Below are positions 1-7,022 of a stretch of 13,631 nt of DNA, piece after piece. The notes below the pieces were generated by a model that was given only the letters and a program-made list of their open reading frames with translations, was not told the DNA's origin and ran no database searches. Position numbers and translations under genes: made by a program. The stretch is from Cellvibrionales bacterium UBA1963. GTDB taxonomy: Bacteria > Pseudomonadota > Gammaproteobacteria > Pseudomonadales > UBA7434. The stretch's first letter is position 1. The number at the start of each line of letters is the position of its first letter. The DNA is taken from assembly GCA_002336035.1 (NCBI GenBank), contig DDED01000057.1:1-13631 (forward strand), written 5' to 3'.

Positions 1-276
1 CTTGAGAAAAATTTGCGCACCGCCAAGCTTTTTACTCCAACGCTCGGCATGATAAATTGGTGACGGACGTCCAACGTAATGAGCTAAGTCATTATCAAAC
101 TCGGCTTTAAAAGCAGCATCATCTTTTAATAGTGCATAAGCAGACTGTAATTCATCAAGAGCGGCTATTAATGTTTCAGAAACAAAGCGTCCGCCGTATG
201 GACCAAAATGGCCTTTTTCATCAGGAACTGAACCGTAATCTACTGTTCTAGGATCTATATTAGTTGGTGTTTGCAT
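1..276 (-). CDS. trpB: Tryptophan synthase beta chain, N-terminal part (cut by window edge)
   Basis: The first 92 codons are present, starting at the ATG at 276-274; the rest lies left of the window. TrpB is the PLP enzyme that joins indole and serine to make tryptophan, in the cytoplasmic alpha2-beta2 complex with TrpA. The translation begins MQTPTNIDPRTVDYGSVPDE and then shows the TrpB signatures GPYGGRFVSETLIAAL (about residues 25-40) and YVGRPSPIYHAERWS (about 65-79), ending LGGAQIFLK. The PLP-binding lysine normally follows within about a dozen residues, so it falls just outside. It is 67 nt downstream of trpF and probably on the same transcript. The ribosome site is weak (AAGAG about 8 nt before the ATG). 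The identification is firm; whether the gene is intact cannot be judged. Confidence 0.95.
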   Translation of the reverse strand, partial: MQTPTNIDPRTVDYGSVPDEKGHFGPYGGRFVSETLIAALDELQSAYALLKDDAAFKAEFDNDLAHYVGRPSPIYHAERWSKKLGGAQIFLK

Positions 277-343
277 AGCGGATACTCTTACTCGTTTGTC
301 TACAATAATACGTCGGCTACTTAAGGCGAACCATGTACTTAAA

Positions 344-1033
344 TTACCCGCGATTGACTTCGCGCATAAAATTAATAATCTTATCAGCGTCTTTAATACC
401 TGGGGAAGACTCCACCCCACTACTGATATCTACAGCAAATGGTCTCACTCGGTTTATTGCATCGGCAATATTATGAGACCCAAGACCGCCCGCTAAAATA
501 AGTGGCTGTATCGGTTGCAATGGAATACTCGACCAGTCAAAGGCATGCCCAGTTCCACCAGGAACGCCTGGCTGATAAGTATCTAATAAAAAGCCTAGTG
601 CCAACGGATGGCTGTCTATTTGCGCAAGCAAATCTAGCGTGTTGTTTGCTTTGCCTTGCGATAGGTCAGCTGCACTGACCGCCATTCTAACGGCTTTAAT
701 ATATGGCATCGAAAATTGCTGGCAGAATTCAGCTGATTCATCGCCATGAAACTGCAGTAAACTGAGCGACACAGAATCAAGAACAGCATTCACTTCTTCG
801 ACACTGGCGTTGACAAATAATCCGACCTTAGTCACAAACGGCGGCAAGCCATCACACAGTTGGGCTGCTTGCTCAATGCTTAGCGCTCTTGGACTTGGCG
901 GATAGAAAACAAACCCTAATGCATCTGCACCGGCTCGAATAGCGGTATCAACATCGCATTGTCGCGTGATGCCGCAAATCTTCACTCGCGTTCTGTGTTG
1001 CCCGTCTAATTCATGTTGGTTGGTATCTGTCAT
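344..1033 (-). CDS. trpF: Phosphoribosylanthranilate isomerase
   Basis: TrpF is a TIM-barrel enzyme that isomerises N-(5-phosphoribosyl)anthranilate to CdRP, a cytoplasmic step of tryptophan synthesis. The family marks are visible: VKICGIT with the general-base Cys (about residue 20), GFVFYPPSPR (about 40-49), QFHGDE, LLDTYQPGVPGGTG with the general-acid Asp (about 151), the phosphate-binding LAGGL (about 180-184) and DISSGVE. The start is either ATG at 1033 or the GTG at 1036 just before it; I chose ATG because AGG lies 8 nt upstream. At 229 residues it is longer than the usual roughly 200-210. About 15 polar residues precede VKICGIT, and there are a few extra residues around 120-145. The product order trpF-trpB fits a trpFBA operon with a candidate promoter at 1093-1098. 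Confidence 0.95.
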   Translation of the reverse strand: MTDTNQHELDGQHRTRVKICGITRQCDVDTAIRAGADALGFVFYPPSPRALSIEQAAQLCDGLPPFVTKVGLFVNASVEEVNAVLDSVSLSLLQFHGDESAEFCQQFSMPYIKAVRMAVSAADLSQGKANNTLDLLAQIDSHPLALGFLLDTYQPGVPGGTGHAFDWSSIPLQPIQPLILAGGLGSHNIADAINRVRPFAVDISSGVESSPGIKDADKIINFMREVNRG

Positions 1034-1092
1034 CACTTTAACCTAAATTTGGGTAAGGGCAGTAATGCAAGCCACAAAATGTTTATCAAGTT

Positions 1093-1098
1093 ATTATA
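1093..1098 (-). promoter_or_regulatory. Candidate -10 element of the trpF promoter
   Basis: The minus strand reads TTGCGTATAATAAC here, a perfect TATAAT hexamer about 60 nt upstream of the trpF start. I see no good -35 hexamer 16-18 nt further up, so the promoter may need an activator or rely on the -10. The 183-nt gap between truA and trpF suggests that trpFB has its own promoter. No tryptophan-rich leader peptide is present. Confidence 0.45.
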
Positions 1099-1178
1099 CG
1101 CAACTAAAAGACTTTTTGGGCATGCTAACAACCGATAAAAGCCTTAAAAATTTGATTATTTTTAGTCTTTTCGGTGAT

Positions 1179-1206
1179 CTAAACGCGCTTTTTCATCGTC
1201 GTTTAG
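1179..1206 (-). other. Inverted repeat just after truA
   Basis: CTAAACG (1179-1185) pairs with CGTTTAG (1200-1206) around a 14-nt loop, 11 nt beyond the truA stop. There is no U-tract after it on the minus strand. It may protect the truA mRNA 3' end or act as a weak or Rho-assisted stop, but it is not a textbook intrinsic terminator. Confidence 0.3.
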
Positions 1207-1217
1207 CTTCTACCGAG

Positions 1218-2060
1218 TTATTCGCTAAAAATAGTTGGCGGCGATGGACTAATCATTAATTCTGGCGGATAGCCAACCGTCATCAAATAGAGACCGTCAG
1301 GCCTCGCCGTAGCCGCCGCCAAAGATCGATCTTTGGCGGCTAATAAGGTCTGAAGCCAATTAACCGGTTGCCGCTTAGCGCCAATTTCCATTAAAGAACC
1401 ACTGATATTGCGAACCATGTGAAGCAAAAATGCATTGGCCTGAATATCGATACACACTCGCTCTCTTTGCCGAAAAACACTGACGGCATGGACATTACGC
1501 ATCGCTGTCGGACTTTCACACGCAATCGCCCTAAATGAGGTGAAGTCTTGCTCTCCTAACAGCGACTGCGCAGCTTGATGCATCAACTGATGGTCTAAAG
1601 GCTGCGAGTAATGGGTGATTAAGCCGGAAAAGATACCCGAACGTTCGGGACTGTTATGAATCCAATATTGATAACGACGTGAGCGCGCACTAAATCGCGC
1701 ATGAAAATCATGATCGACGTGTTGGGCCCAAAGCACACGAATTGATGAAGGTAGTAAACGATTAGCCCCCTTAACCCAAGCCTTTAGTTGGCGCCTCACT
1801 GACGCATCAAAGTGTGCAAGCTGGCCCACTGCATGAACACCAGCGTCCGTTCGTCCTGCACAAACAAGACGGATCGGTTGATCGGCAACTGAACTTAAGG
1901 CCTGCTCTAAATATTGCTGAATCGTCGGCACTGCAGGGTTAGTCTGCAGCTGCCAGCCATGAAATTGACTGCCATTGTATTCGACCGATATCGCTATTCG
2001 CTGCACGCTTTTCTGATCATCAGCCAAGACTTGGCTAGATTGACAATGCTCGGTATTCAA
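1218..2060 (-). CDS. truA: tRNA pseudouridine(38-40) synthase
   Basis: TruA isomerises uridines 38, 39 and 40 in the anticodon arm of many tRNAs. The catalytic motif CAGRTDAGVHA (about residues 67-77) carries the nucleophile Asp72. It is followed by FHARFSARSRRYQYWI (about 118-133) and ANAFLLHMVRNISGSLMEIG (about 208-227), both typical of TruA, and by ARPDGLYL near the C-terminus. The longest frame opens with TTG at 2060, and an in-frame TAA lies three codons upstream. In-frame alternatives are TTG at codon 12 and GTG at codon 19; E. coli TruA has about 13 residues before the matching strand, so the true start is uncertain. The gene lies 38 nt downstream of the fimV-like gene. A truA gene after a fimV gene is common in gammaproteobacteria. 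Confidence 0.95.
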   Translation of the reverse strand: MNTEHCQSSQVLADDQKSVQRIAISVEYNGSQFHGWQLQTNPAVPTIQQYLEQALSSVADQPIRLVCAGRTDAGVHAVGQLAHFDASVRRQLKAWVKGANRLLPSSIRVLWAQHVDHDFHARFSARSRRYQYWIHNSPERSGIFSGLITHYSQPLDHQLMHQAAQSLLGEQDFTSFRAIACESPTAMRNVHAVSVFRQRERVCIDIQANAFLLHMVRNISGSLMEIGAKRQPVNWLQTLLAAKDRSLAAATARPDGLYLMTVGYPPELMISPSPPTIFSE

Positions 2061-2098
2061 CTTACTTTAATCATTGTGTTTTCATCACTGCGCGTATA

Positions 2099-3367
2099 TC
2101 AAGAAAGTTGATCCAATTCGCCGATCAAACTATTAGCTATTTCTAGCTGTTTAGCATTGGCTGTTTTAAGAATTTTTGCCAGTAGTTTTCTCGCTCCGTC
2201 AAAATCACCCATGTCGATATAGACACGCGACAATTCAAGCTGAGTCGCTGTATCATTAATACGGCCCACGCCAATGCTGACGGTTTCTGGCAGGTTTTGC
2301 TCGTTAAATATCGTTTCATTCATCATCATAAGAGGGACTTTTGATTCATTATTAAACGAGTCAGAGACCGTCGTATCTTGCGACATTTTATCAAAGATCG
2401 CATTATTAGTACTCGTATCAGGTTCAAATGTTTTATCTAAGTGTTCATCACTGGATTGATCAACGGTATCAACCGACGCTGAAGTGTCAATATCCAGCCC
2501 GCCATGAACAGATACTGAGGATTCAGCGTCGCAATCGGCCATGCGTCTAAACCTTGCCAGCCTCATAAAGATAACCAAAATAGCAAGCAAAGTACAACTG
2601 ACTAATGCAATAAAGTAAGCAGAATATAACTGTTTAGGCCTTGCTATTGGATCATTAACTGAATGGTTATTTGCTGAGTTTGTCACGGGCAGAATCAGCT
2701 GATTACGAAGCGCCTCTATCCGCTCTTTTTTATCTCTAAGAGTCGACTCAAGTGTAACAACACGCTGCTCAGATAATGTCAGCTCATCAGACACAATTGC
2801 CAGCTGTTGAGCAAGTTCTGCCGTCTTACTTTTTGAATAGGCTAATGCCTGATTTAACGCTGCACGGGATTCAAGGCTTAATTGACTCGCGACTGAGTCG
2901 CTACTCGCATCCTGAGAGTTGGCCTTATCATCGATAGTAAACCGTGAATGTTGAGTGGATTCTTTTACGTTCAAACCGTGTGTTTTTAAAGGGTCTTTTT
3001 TCGAGACATTATCGCTCGATGATGCTGTTTTCAACAAAACATCTGGCAGGCTATTTTTTTCTGGCAGTGAAGAAGAGTCACTCGACACCAAGGTCAAAAC
3101 ACCGCCTTTTTTAAGGCGATGAATATCGCCCTCAATAAATTGCTCTGGGTTTTGCTCAAAGAGTAAACGCATGACTCGGTTTACGTCTATTTCATCGACT
3201 GCAATTGTTGACGCTATTCCCCACACTGTATCATTGAGGCCAACATCAAATAATTGCTGGGTTACGATCACTTCTGTGGCTTGGCTGTCATCTGGATGAG
3301 CAGCCATTACGGGCAATGAAACCTGAAGATACATCAGTATGAGTCGAGTGTGAAAGAGCATTCGCAT
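2099..3367 (-). CDS. fimV: Short FimV-like inner-membrane protein (LysM-like domain, coiled coil, one TM, FimV C-terminal TPR-like motif)
   Basis: The product is 422 residues. It has a hydrophobic N-terminus with a possible signal-peptide cleavage near VMAA (20-23). Residues 36-94 form a LysM-like FimV segment: DTVWGIAS, then LLFEQNPEQFIEGDIHRLKKGGVLTL. A polar linker follows (95-165), then a probable coiled coil (168-226), one membrane segment (about 248-270) and an acidic, presumably cytoplasmic region (275-345). A C-terminal block at 373-420, with LELSRVYIDMGDFDGARKLL, matches the FimV C-terminal TPR-like motif. FimV/HubP proteins organise the cell pole, type IV pili and twitching. This order and the position between asd and truA support membership. 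It is much shorter than typical FimV (about 700-1000 residues) and lacks the roughly 150-residue periplasmic domain that normally precedes the LysM segment. The ribosome site is weak; ATG at 3361 is an alternative start. The family is likely; the function in pili is not shown. Confidence 0.8.
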   Translation of the reverse strand: MRMLFHTRLILMYLQVSLPVMAAHPDDSQATEVIVTQQLFDVGLNDTVWGIASTIAVDEIDVNRVMRLLFEQNPEQFIEGDIHRLKKGGVLTLVSSDSSSLPEKNSLPDVLLKTASSSDNVSKKDPLKTHGLNVKESTQHSRFTIDDKANSQDASSDSVASQLSLESRAALNQALAYSKSKTAELAQQLAIVSDELTLSEQRVVTLESTLRDKKERIEALRNQLILPVTNSANNHSVNDPIARPKQLYSAYFIALVSCTLLAILVIFMRLARFRRMADCDAESSVSVHGGLDIDTSASVDTVDQSSDEHLDKTFEPDTSTNNAIFDKMSQDTTVSDSFNNESKVPLMMMNETIFNEQNLPETVSIGVGRINDTATQLELSRVYIDMGDFDGARKLLAKILKTANAKQLEIANSLIGELDQLS

Positions 3368-3394
3368 AGGGAATATTGGGCTCTAAAAAAGTTA

Positions 3395-3403
3395 ATTATC
3401 ACA
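3395..3403 (-). promoter_or_regulatory. Candidate extended -10 promoter for fimV-truA
   Basis: The minus strand reads TGTGATAAT, close to the extended -10 pattern TGnTATAAT. It lies about 27 nt upstream of the fimV-like ATG, which would give a short 5' leader of about 20 nt. No convincing -35 is present, as is usual for extended -10 promoters. A TATAAG hexamer further upstream (near 3467-3472) is a weaker alternative. Confidence 0.35.
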
Positions 3404-3476
3404 TCTGATGAGGAGCAATTAAACGATCAATATTTAACGGAGCAGGGTCGAAAAAAAGACCAACTTATATTGACGA

Positions 3477-3536
3477 AAATGAGGTTAAAAACTCCCCCCC
3501 TTTCGAGAGACCTGGTATGAGTTATTACCCTCATTT
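3477..3536. repeat. 60-nt imperfect inverted repeat
   Basis: The left arm AAATGAGGTTAAAAACTC (3477-3494) and the reverse complement of the right arm, AAATGAGGGTAATAACTC (3519-3536), match at 16 of 18 positions. The 24-nt centre contains a run of C (3494-3500 with the arm end) and CTTTCGAGAG, itself nearly palindromic. As minus-strand RNA it would fold into a long hairpin ending in AUUUUC, about 110 nt upstream of the fimV-like start. It could be a copy of a dispersed intergenic repeat, an extra terminator or a leader structure. No second copy is seen in this window. Confidence 0.6.
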
Positions 3537-3669
3537 CACGCCAATATCAGTAGGTATTCACTTAGGATAGCCTAAAAAAATGAAACGACAAGTAAACATA
3601 AAAAAATTTAACTTATAGAAATTAATTTGAGTAACACTTCAACTTTTTGAATCAAGCTTCAGAACATTT

Positions 3670-3700
3670 AAAAAAATTAACGGCTTAAAACACCGTTTAA
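3670..3700 (-). terminator. Candidate second intrinsic terminator after asd
   Basis: On the minus strand, TTAAACGG and CCGTTAA form a 7-bp stem with one bulged A and a 9-nt loop. Seven T (3676-3670) follow directly. It lies about 67 nt past the asd stop. The stem is AT-rich and modest, but the T-run is good. Confidence 0.5.
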
Positions 3701-3731
3701 TATGATAAAAAAGGGCAAGGCGACCTCATAA

Positions 3732-3755
3732 AATAGTGCATGAAAATGCACTATT
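3732..3755 (-). terminator. Candidate first intrinsic terminator after asd
   Basis: AATAGTGCAT (3732-3741) and ATGCACTATT (3746-3755) form a perfect 10-bp stem with a 4-nt loop, beginning 11 nt past the asd stop. On the minus strand the stem runs into TTTTATG, so the U-tract is short. It is most likely the 3' end of the leuCD-asd transcript, together with the hairpin further downstream. Confidence 0.6.
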
Positions 3756-3766
3756 GATCGGCATTT

Positions 3767-4789
3767 TTACAGGTATTGATCGATCAAATATTCAGCTATT
3801 TGGATACTATTAAGCGCAGCGCCCTTTCTGACATTGTCTGAAACAACCCATAAATTGAGGCCCTGTGGATGGGATATGTCTTCGCGGATACGACCAACAT
3901 ACGTAGTGTCTTGACCCGCCGCGTCACTGACCGGAGTCGGGTAACCGCCATCAACAGGTTCATCCATCACTGTTACACCTGGTGAGTTGGACAACAATTC
4001 TCGGGCATCATCGGCACTTATTTTTTGATCGGTTTCGATATGCAAGGCCTCTGAATGACCAAAAAACACCGGCACTCGAACGCAGGTAGGATTCACTTGA
4101 ATACTGTGATCAGCAAAAATCTTTTGCGTTTCCCACACCATTTTCATTTCTTCCTTGGTATAGCCATTATCTTGAAATGCATCGATGTGCGGCAGAACAT
4201 TAAAAGCAATCTGCTTGGGGTACACTTTTTTTTCAACCGGTTGTCCATTCAACAATCGTGCCGTCTGGCCGGCCAACTCTTCAATGGCATCTTGTCCCGT
4301 ACCAGAAACGGCCTGATAGGTCGCCACGTTAATTCGACTAATACCCACGGCATCATAGATTGGCTTTAATGCAACCAACATCTGAATAGTTGAGCAATTA
4401 GGGTTCGCTATAATATTGTGATTACGATAATCGGCTAGTGCTGTCGGATTAACTTCGGGTACGACCAAGGGGATATCTTCTTGATAGCGAAAGTACGATG
4501 TGTTGTCAATGACAACACATCCAGCGTCAGCAGCTATTGGAGCGTATTCACCGGACAAGCTTGCACCTGCAGAAAACAGGCCAATTTGTGCCTTACTAAA
4601 GTCAAAGTCAATCAAGTTTTCAACTAACACTGACTTGCCATTAAATTGGATCCGCTTGCCTGCTGAGCGCTCACTGGCCAACAAATAAAGCTGGCCTATT
4701 GGAAACTTTCGTTCCTGCAATATTTCTATCATTGCTTGGCCTACCGCTCCTGTTGCACCCATTATGGCAACATCAAAAGTTCTTGACAT
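3767..4789 (-). CDS. asd: Aspartate-semialdehyde dehydrogenase
   Basis: Asd reduces L-aspartyl-4-phosphate with NADPH to aspartate semialdehyde, the branch point to lysine/diaminopimelate, threonine and methionine. Visible marks are the nucleotide-binding GATGAVG (11-17), the catalytic Cys132 in NPNCSTIQM, TYQAVSGTG (157-165, with substrate-contacting Gln159), and RVPVFFGHSEA (238-248), in which Arg238 and His245 match the substrate Arg and general-base His. The 340-residue length and sequence style fit the shorter Asd type found beside leuB and fimV in pseudomonads, rather than the enteric form of about 367 residues. The ATG at 4789 has GGAG 10 nt upstream. It follows leuD after 77 nt, where leuB would often sit, and has a candidate promoter of its own. 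Confidence 0.96.
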   Translation of the reverse strand: MSRTFDVAIMGATGAVGQAMIEILQERKFPIGQLYLLASERSAGKRIQFNGKSVLVENLIDFDFSKAQIGLFSAGASLSGEYAPIAADAGCVVIDNTSYFRYQEDIPLVVPEVNPTALADYRNHNIIANPNCSTIQMLVALKPIYDAVGISRINVATYQAVSGTGQDAIEELAGQTARLLNGQPVEKKVYPKQIAFNVLPHIDAFQDNGYTKEEMKMVWETQKIFADHSIQVNPTCVRVPVFFGHSEALHIETDQKISADDARELLSNSPGVTVMDEPVDGGYPTPVSDAAGQDTTYVGRIREDISHPQGLNLWVVSDNVRKGAALNSIQIAEYLIDQYL

Positions 4790-4805
4790 AAAAAACTAAC
4801 TCCAC

Positions 4806-4835
4806 ATTTTATTCAGCAAATTAACCAACGTTCAA
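4806..4835 (-). promoter_or_regulatory. Candidate sigma-70-type promoter for asd
   Basis: On the minus strand, TTGAAC (4835-4830) and TAAAAT (4811-4806) are separated by 18 nt, matching the consensus at 4/6 and 5/6 positions. It is located just upstream of the asd start. It would let asd be expressed apart from leuCD. Confidence 0.4.
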
Positions 4836-4866
4836 GACTGTTTGAAAGACCAGCTTATAGCGATTA

Positions 4867-5505
4867 CTAACGATAAAGCCAAGGGGCATTTTTCTTATGG
4901 CCCACCTCAAATGTTCGAATAGCATCAGCATCCTCTAAGGTCAAAGCAATATCATCCAGGCCATTGAGCAAGCAGTGCTTTCGAAAATCATCTACTTGAA
5001 AGTTAATGGAATGTCCATCAGGCAACTTAATCGTTTGAGTTTTCAAGTCTATCGCTAAAGAAAATCCTTCCGTAGTTGCCACATGTTCAAATAACTGATC
5101 GACAATTTCTTCATCTAATTCAATCGGCAAGATACCGTTCTTAAAACAATTATTGAAAAAAATATCGGCAAAGCTAGGGGCAATTAAACAACGAAAACCA
5201 AAATCATCTAACGCCCATGGCGCATGCTCGCGACTCGACCCACAACCAAAGTTCTGCCGCGAAAGCAAAACACCAGCCCCCGCATAACGCGGGTGATTAA
5301 GCGAGAAATCCATATTTAAAGGACGATTAGTGCAGTCCATATCGGGCTCACCTTTATCGAGATATCGTAATTCATCAAACAAATAAGGACCAAAACCAGA
5401 GCGTTTAATCGATTTTAAAAATTGTTTCGGTATAATCATGTCTGTATCGACATTGGCACGGTCAATCGGCATAACCACGCCTTCTAATGATGTAAATGAA
5501 CGCAT
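4867..5505 (-). CDS. leuD: 3-isopropylmalate dehydratase, small subunit
   Basis: LeuD is the swivelling domain partner of LeuC. Together they isomerise 2-isopropylmalate to 3-isopropylmalate in leucine synthesis. Characteristic stretches are DRANVDTDMIIPKQFLKSIK (15-34), the substrate-loop motif NFGCGSSREHAPWAL (85-99), ADIFFNNCFKNGILPI, and FRKHCLLNGLDDI near the C-terminus. The length of 212 residues is normal for pseudomonad-type LeuD. The ATG at 5505 comes 2 nt after the leuC stop, with GAAGGG in the leuC tail as ribosome site, so the two genes are translationally coupled. leuB does not follow. Confidence 0.97.
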   Translation of the reverse strand: MRSFTSLEGVVMPIDRANVDTDMIIPKQFLKSIKRSGFGPYLFDELRYLDKGEPDMDCTNRPLNMDFSLNHPRYAGAGVLLSRQNFGCGSSREHAPWALDDFGFRCLIAPSFADIFFNNCFKNGILPIELDEEIVDQLFEHVATTEGFSLAIDLKTQTIKLPDGHSINFQVDDFRKHCLLNGLDDIALTLEDADAIRTFEVGHKKNAPWLYR

Positions 5506-5507
5506 AG

Positions 5508-6935
5508 TTACCCTTCTCCCATTTCACGGACATCAACAAATCGACCCGCTATCGCCGCTGCTGCAGCCATCGCTGGGCTCACTAAATGCGAGCGACCGCC
5601 AAAGCCTTGCCGGCCTTCAAAGTTACGATTTGAGGTCGACGCACAGTGCTCACCCTCTTGCAATTTATCAGCATTCATTGCCAAGCACATTGAGCAACCT
5701 GGTTCGCGCCATTCAAAACCTGCCGCGGTGAAAATATCATTCAAACCTTCACTTTCTGCCTGCTTCTGCACCAAACCTGAGCCCGGCACGACCATCGCGA
5801 GTTTGATTTTCTTAGAAACCTGCTGACCCTGAACCACCGCTGCAGCAGCACGTAAATCCTCGATACGACTGTTGGTACATGAACCGATAAACACTTTATC
5901 AAGCGGAATATCTTTAATTAGCTGCCCACCATTGAGGCCCATATACTCGAGCGCTCGTTCAATCGACTGACGACGAGTAGGATCGGCTTCGTCGGCCGGC
6001 ACAGGTACTCGATCAGTGATTGAAGCAACCATTTCGGGCGATGAACCCCACGTTACTTGGGGAGCAATGTCTTCGGCCCGCATTTCAACAATGTGGTCGA
6101 ATACCGAGTCATCATCACTGCACCAATCTAACCAACTTTTTTCTGCCAATTCCCAGTCGAGACCTTGCGGTGCAAGCGGCCGCCCTTTACAGTAATCAAT
6201 CGTTTTCTGATCGCAGGCAATCATGCCTGCGCGCGCGCCCGCTTCTATTGCCATATTACACACGGTCATTCGACCTTCAACTGATAATTCACGAATGGCT
6301 TCGCCGCCAAACTCCATCGCATAACCGGTTCCGCCAGCGGTTCCTATTTTACCAATAATAGCCAGTACTAAATCTTTTGCGGTCACGCCATTACGTAACT
6401 TGCCATCAACACGAATTAACAGATTTTTCATTTTTTTAGCTAATAAGCACTGCGTCGCTAATACGTGTTCAACTTCAGAAGTGCCTATGCCGTGTGCCAA
6501 TGCGCCTAGGGCCCCGTGCGTTGATGTGTGCGAGTCGCCGCAAACGACCGTCATACCGGGTAGCGTAGCACCCTGCTCAGGACCCACCACATGCACGATA
6601 CCTTGGCGGATATCATTAATTTTGAACTCAGTTATACCCAACTCATCGCAGTTATCATCTAAGGTTTGAATTTGAATACGGGAAATTTCGTCTTCAATAC
6701 CCGCCAGCCCTTCTAAGCGTTCAGCTGTAGTTGTGGGCACATTATGGTCAGGTGTTGCAATGTTCGCTGCCGTACGCCATGGCTTTCTACCTGCAATCCT
6801 TAGGCCTTCAAAGGCTTGTGGCGAGGTCACTTCATGGATCAAATGACGATCAATGTAGATTAAAGCCGTGCCATCTTCGCGCTGCTTGACCAAATGCTGA
6901 TCCCATAATTTATCGTATAACGTTTTTCCTGCCAT
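5508..6935 (-). CDS. leuC: 3-isopropylmalate dehydratase, large subunit
   Basis: LeuC is the aconitase-family subunit that carries the [4Fe-4S] cluster for the dehydration/hydration of isopropylmalate. The three cluster cysteines are visible: Cys353 in GSCTNSRIEDL, and Cys414 and Cys417 in GCSMCLAMN. Other family blocks are TPDHNVPTT (61-69), VCGDSHTSTHGALGALAHGIGTSEVEHV (131-158), EAGARAGMIA and the C-terminal GRSHLVSPAMAAAAAIAG. The length of 475 residues is normal. The ATG at 6935 is preceded by GAGG at a 7-nt spacing. It is the first gene of leuCD and is divergent from a LysR-type gene, which is the likely regulator. Confidence 0.98.
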   Translation of the reverse strand: MAGKTLYDKLWDQHLVKQREDGTALIYIDRHLIHEVTSPQAFEGLRIAGRKPWRTAANIATPDHNVPTTTAERLEGLAGIEDEISRIQIQTLDDNCDELGITEFKINDIRQGIVHVVGPEQGATLPGMTVVCGDSHTSTHGALGALAHGIGTSEVEHVLATQCLLAKKMKNLLIRVDGKLRNGVTAKDLVLAIIGKIGTAGGTGYAMEFGGEAIRELSVEGRMTVCNMAIEAGARAGMIACDQKTIDYCKGRPLAPQGLDWELAEKSWLDWCSDDDSVFDHIVEMRAEDIAPQVTWGSSPEMVASITDRVPVPADEADPTRRQSIERALEYMGLNGGQLIKDIPLDKVFIGSCTNSRIEDLRAAAAVVQGQQVSKKIKLAMVVPGSGLVQKQAESEGLNDIFTAAGFEWREPGCSMCLAMNADKLQEGEHCASTSNRNFEGRQGFGGRSHLVSPAMAAAAAIAGRFVDVREMGEG

Positions 6936-6970
6936 TTTGATGCCTCATTATTAGCGGTCTTAGGCCAGTC

Positions 6971-6998
6971 TGTGGCTCGAATAGGTCAAAAAGCCACA
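6971..6998 (-). other. Hairpin in the leuC 5' leader
   Basis: TGTGGCT (6971-6977) and AGCCACA (6992-6998) form a perfect 7-bp stem with a 14-nt loop. The hairpin sits 35-63 nt upstream of leuC, inside the transcript predicted from the -10 at 7023-7028. There is no T-run and no leucine-rich leader peptide, so classical attenuation is unlikely. It may stabilise the 5' end or block access. Confidence 0.35.
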
Positions 6999-7022
6999 TC
7001 ACACTGAAATCATAATGCGCTC

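Larger units (their letters stand above)
3368..3766. other. 399-nt AT-rich spacer between asd and the fimV-like gene
   Basis: No open frame of note is seen on either strand; stops are frequent. The right end (asd side) carries two terminator-like hairpins (3732-3755 and 3670-3700). The middle carries a 60-nt imperfect palindrome (3477-3536) and a small TTAGG/CCTAA hairpin (3562-3575). The left end carries a candidate extended -10 for the fimV-like gene. I see no remnant of the missing FimV N-terminal domain and no tRNA. Confidence 0.7.

Noticed and set aside
1034..1090. Tryptophan leader peptide or TrpR operator upstream of trpF
   Set aside because: No frame with repeated TGG codons and no match to the enteric trp operator palindrome.
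1065..1259. A 64-codon plus-strand open frame spanning the trpF-truA gap
   Set aside because: It runs antisense into the truA 3' end, has no ribosome site, and the gap is better explained as promoter and hairpins.
4055..4369. A 104-codon plus-strand open frame opposite asd
   Set aside because: Antisense shadow of a well-conserved gene; composition looks like a complement of Asd codons and there is no ribosome site or family resemblance.
5438..6669. Several plus-strand open frames opposite leuD and leuC (5438-5731, 6020-6358, 6400-6669)
   Set aside because: Antisense shadows of intact leuCD; no recognisable domains and no independent regulatory signals.
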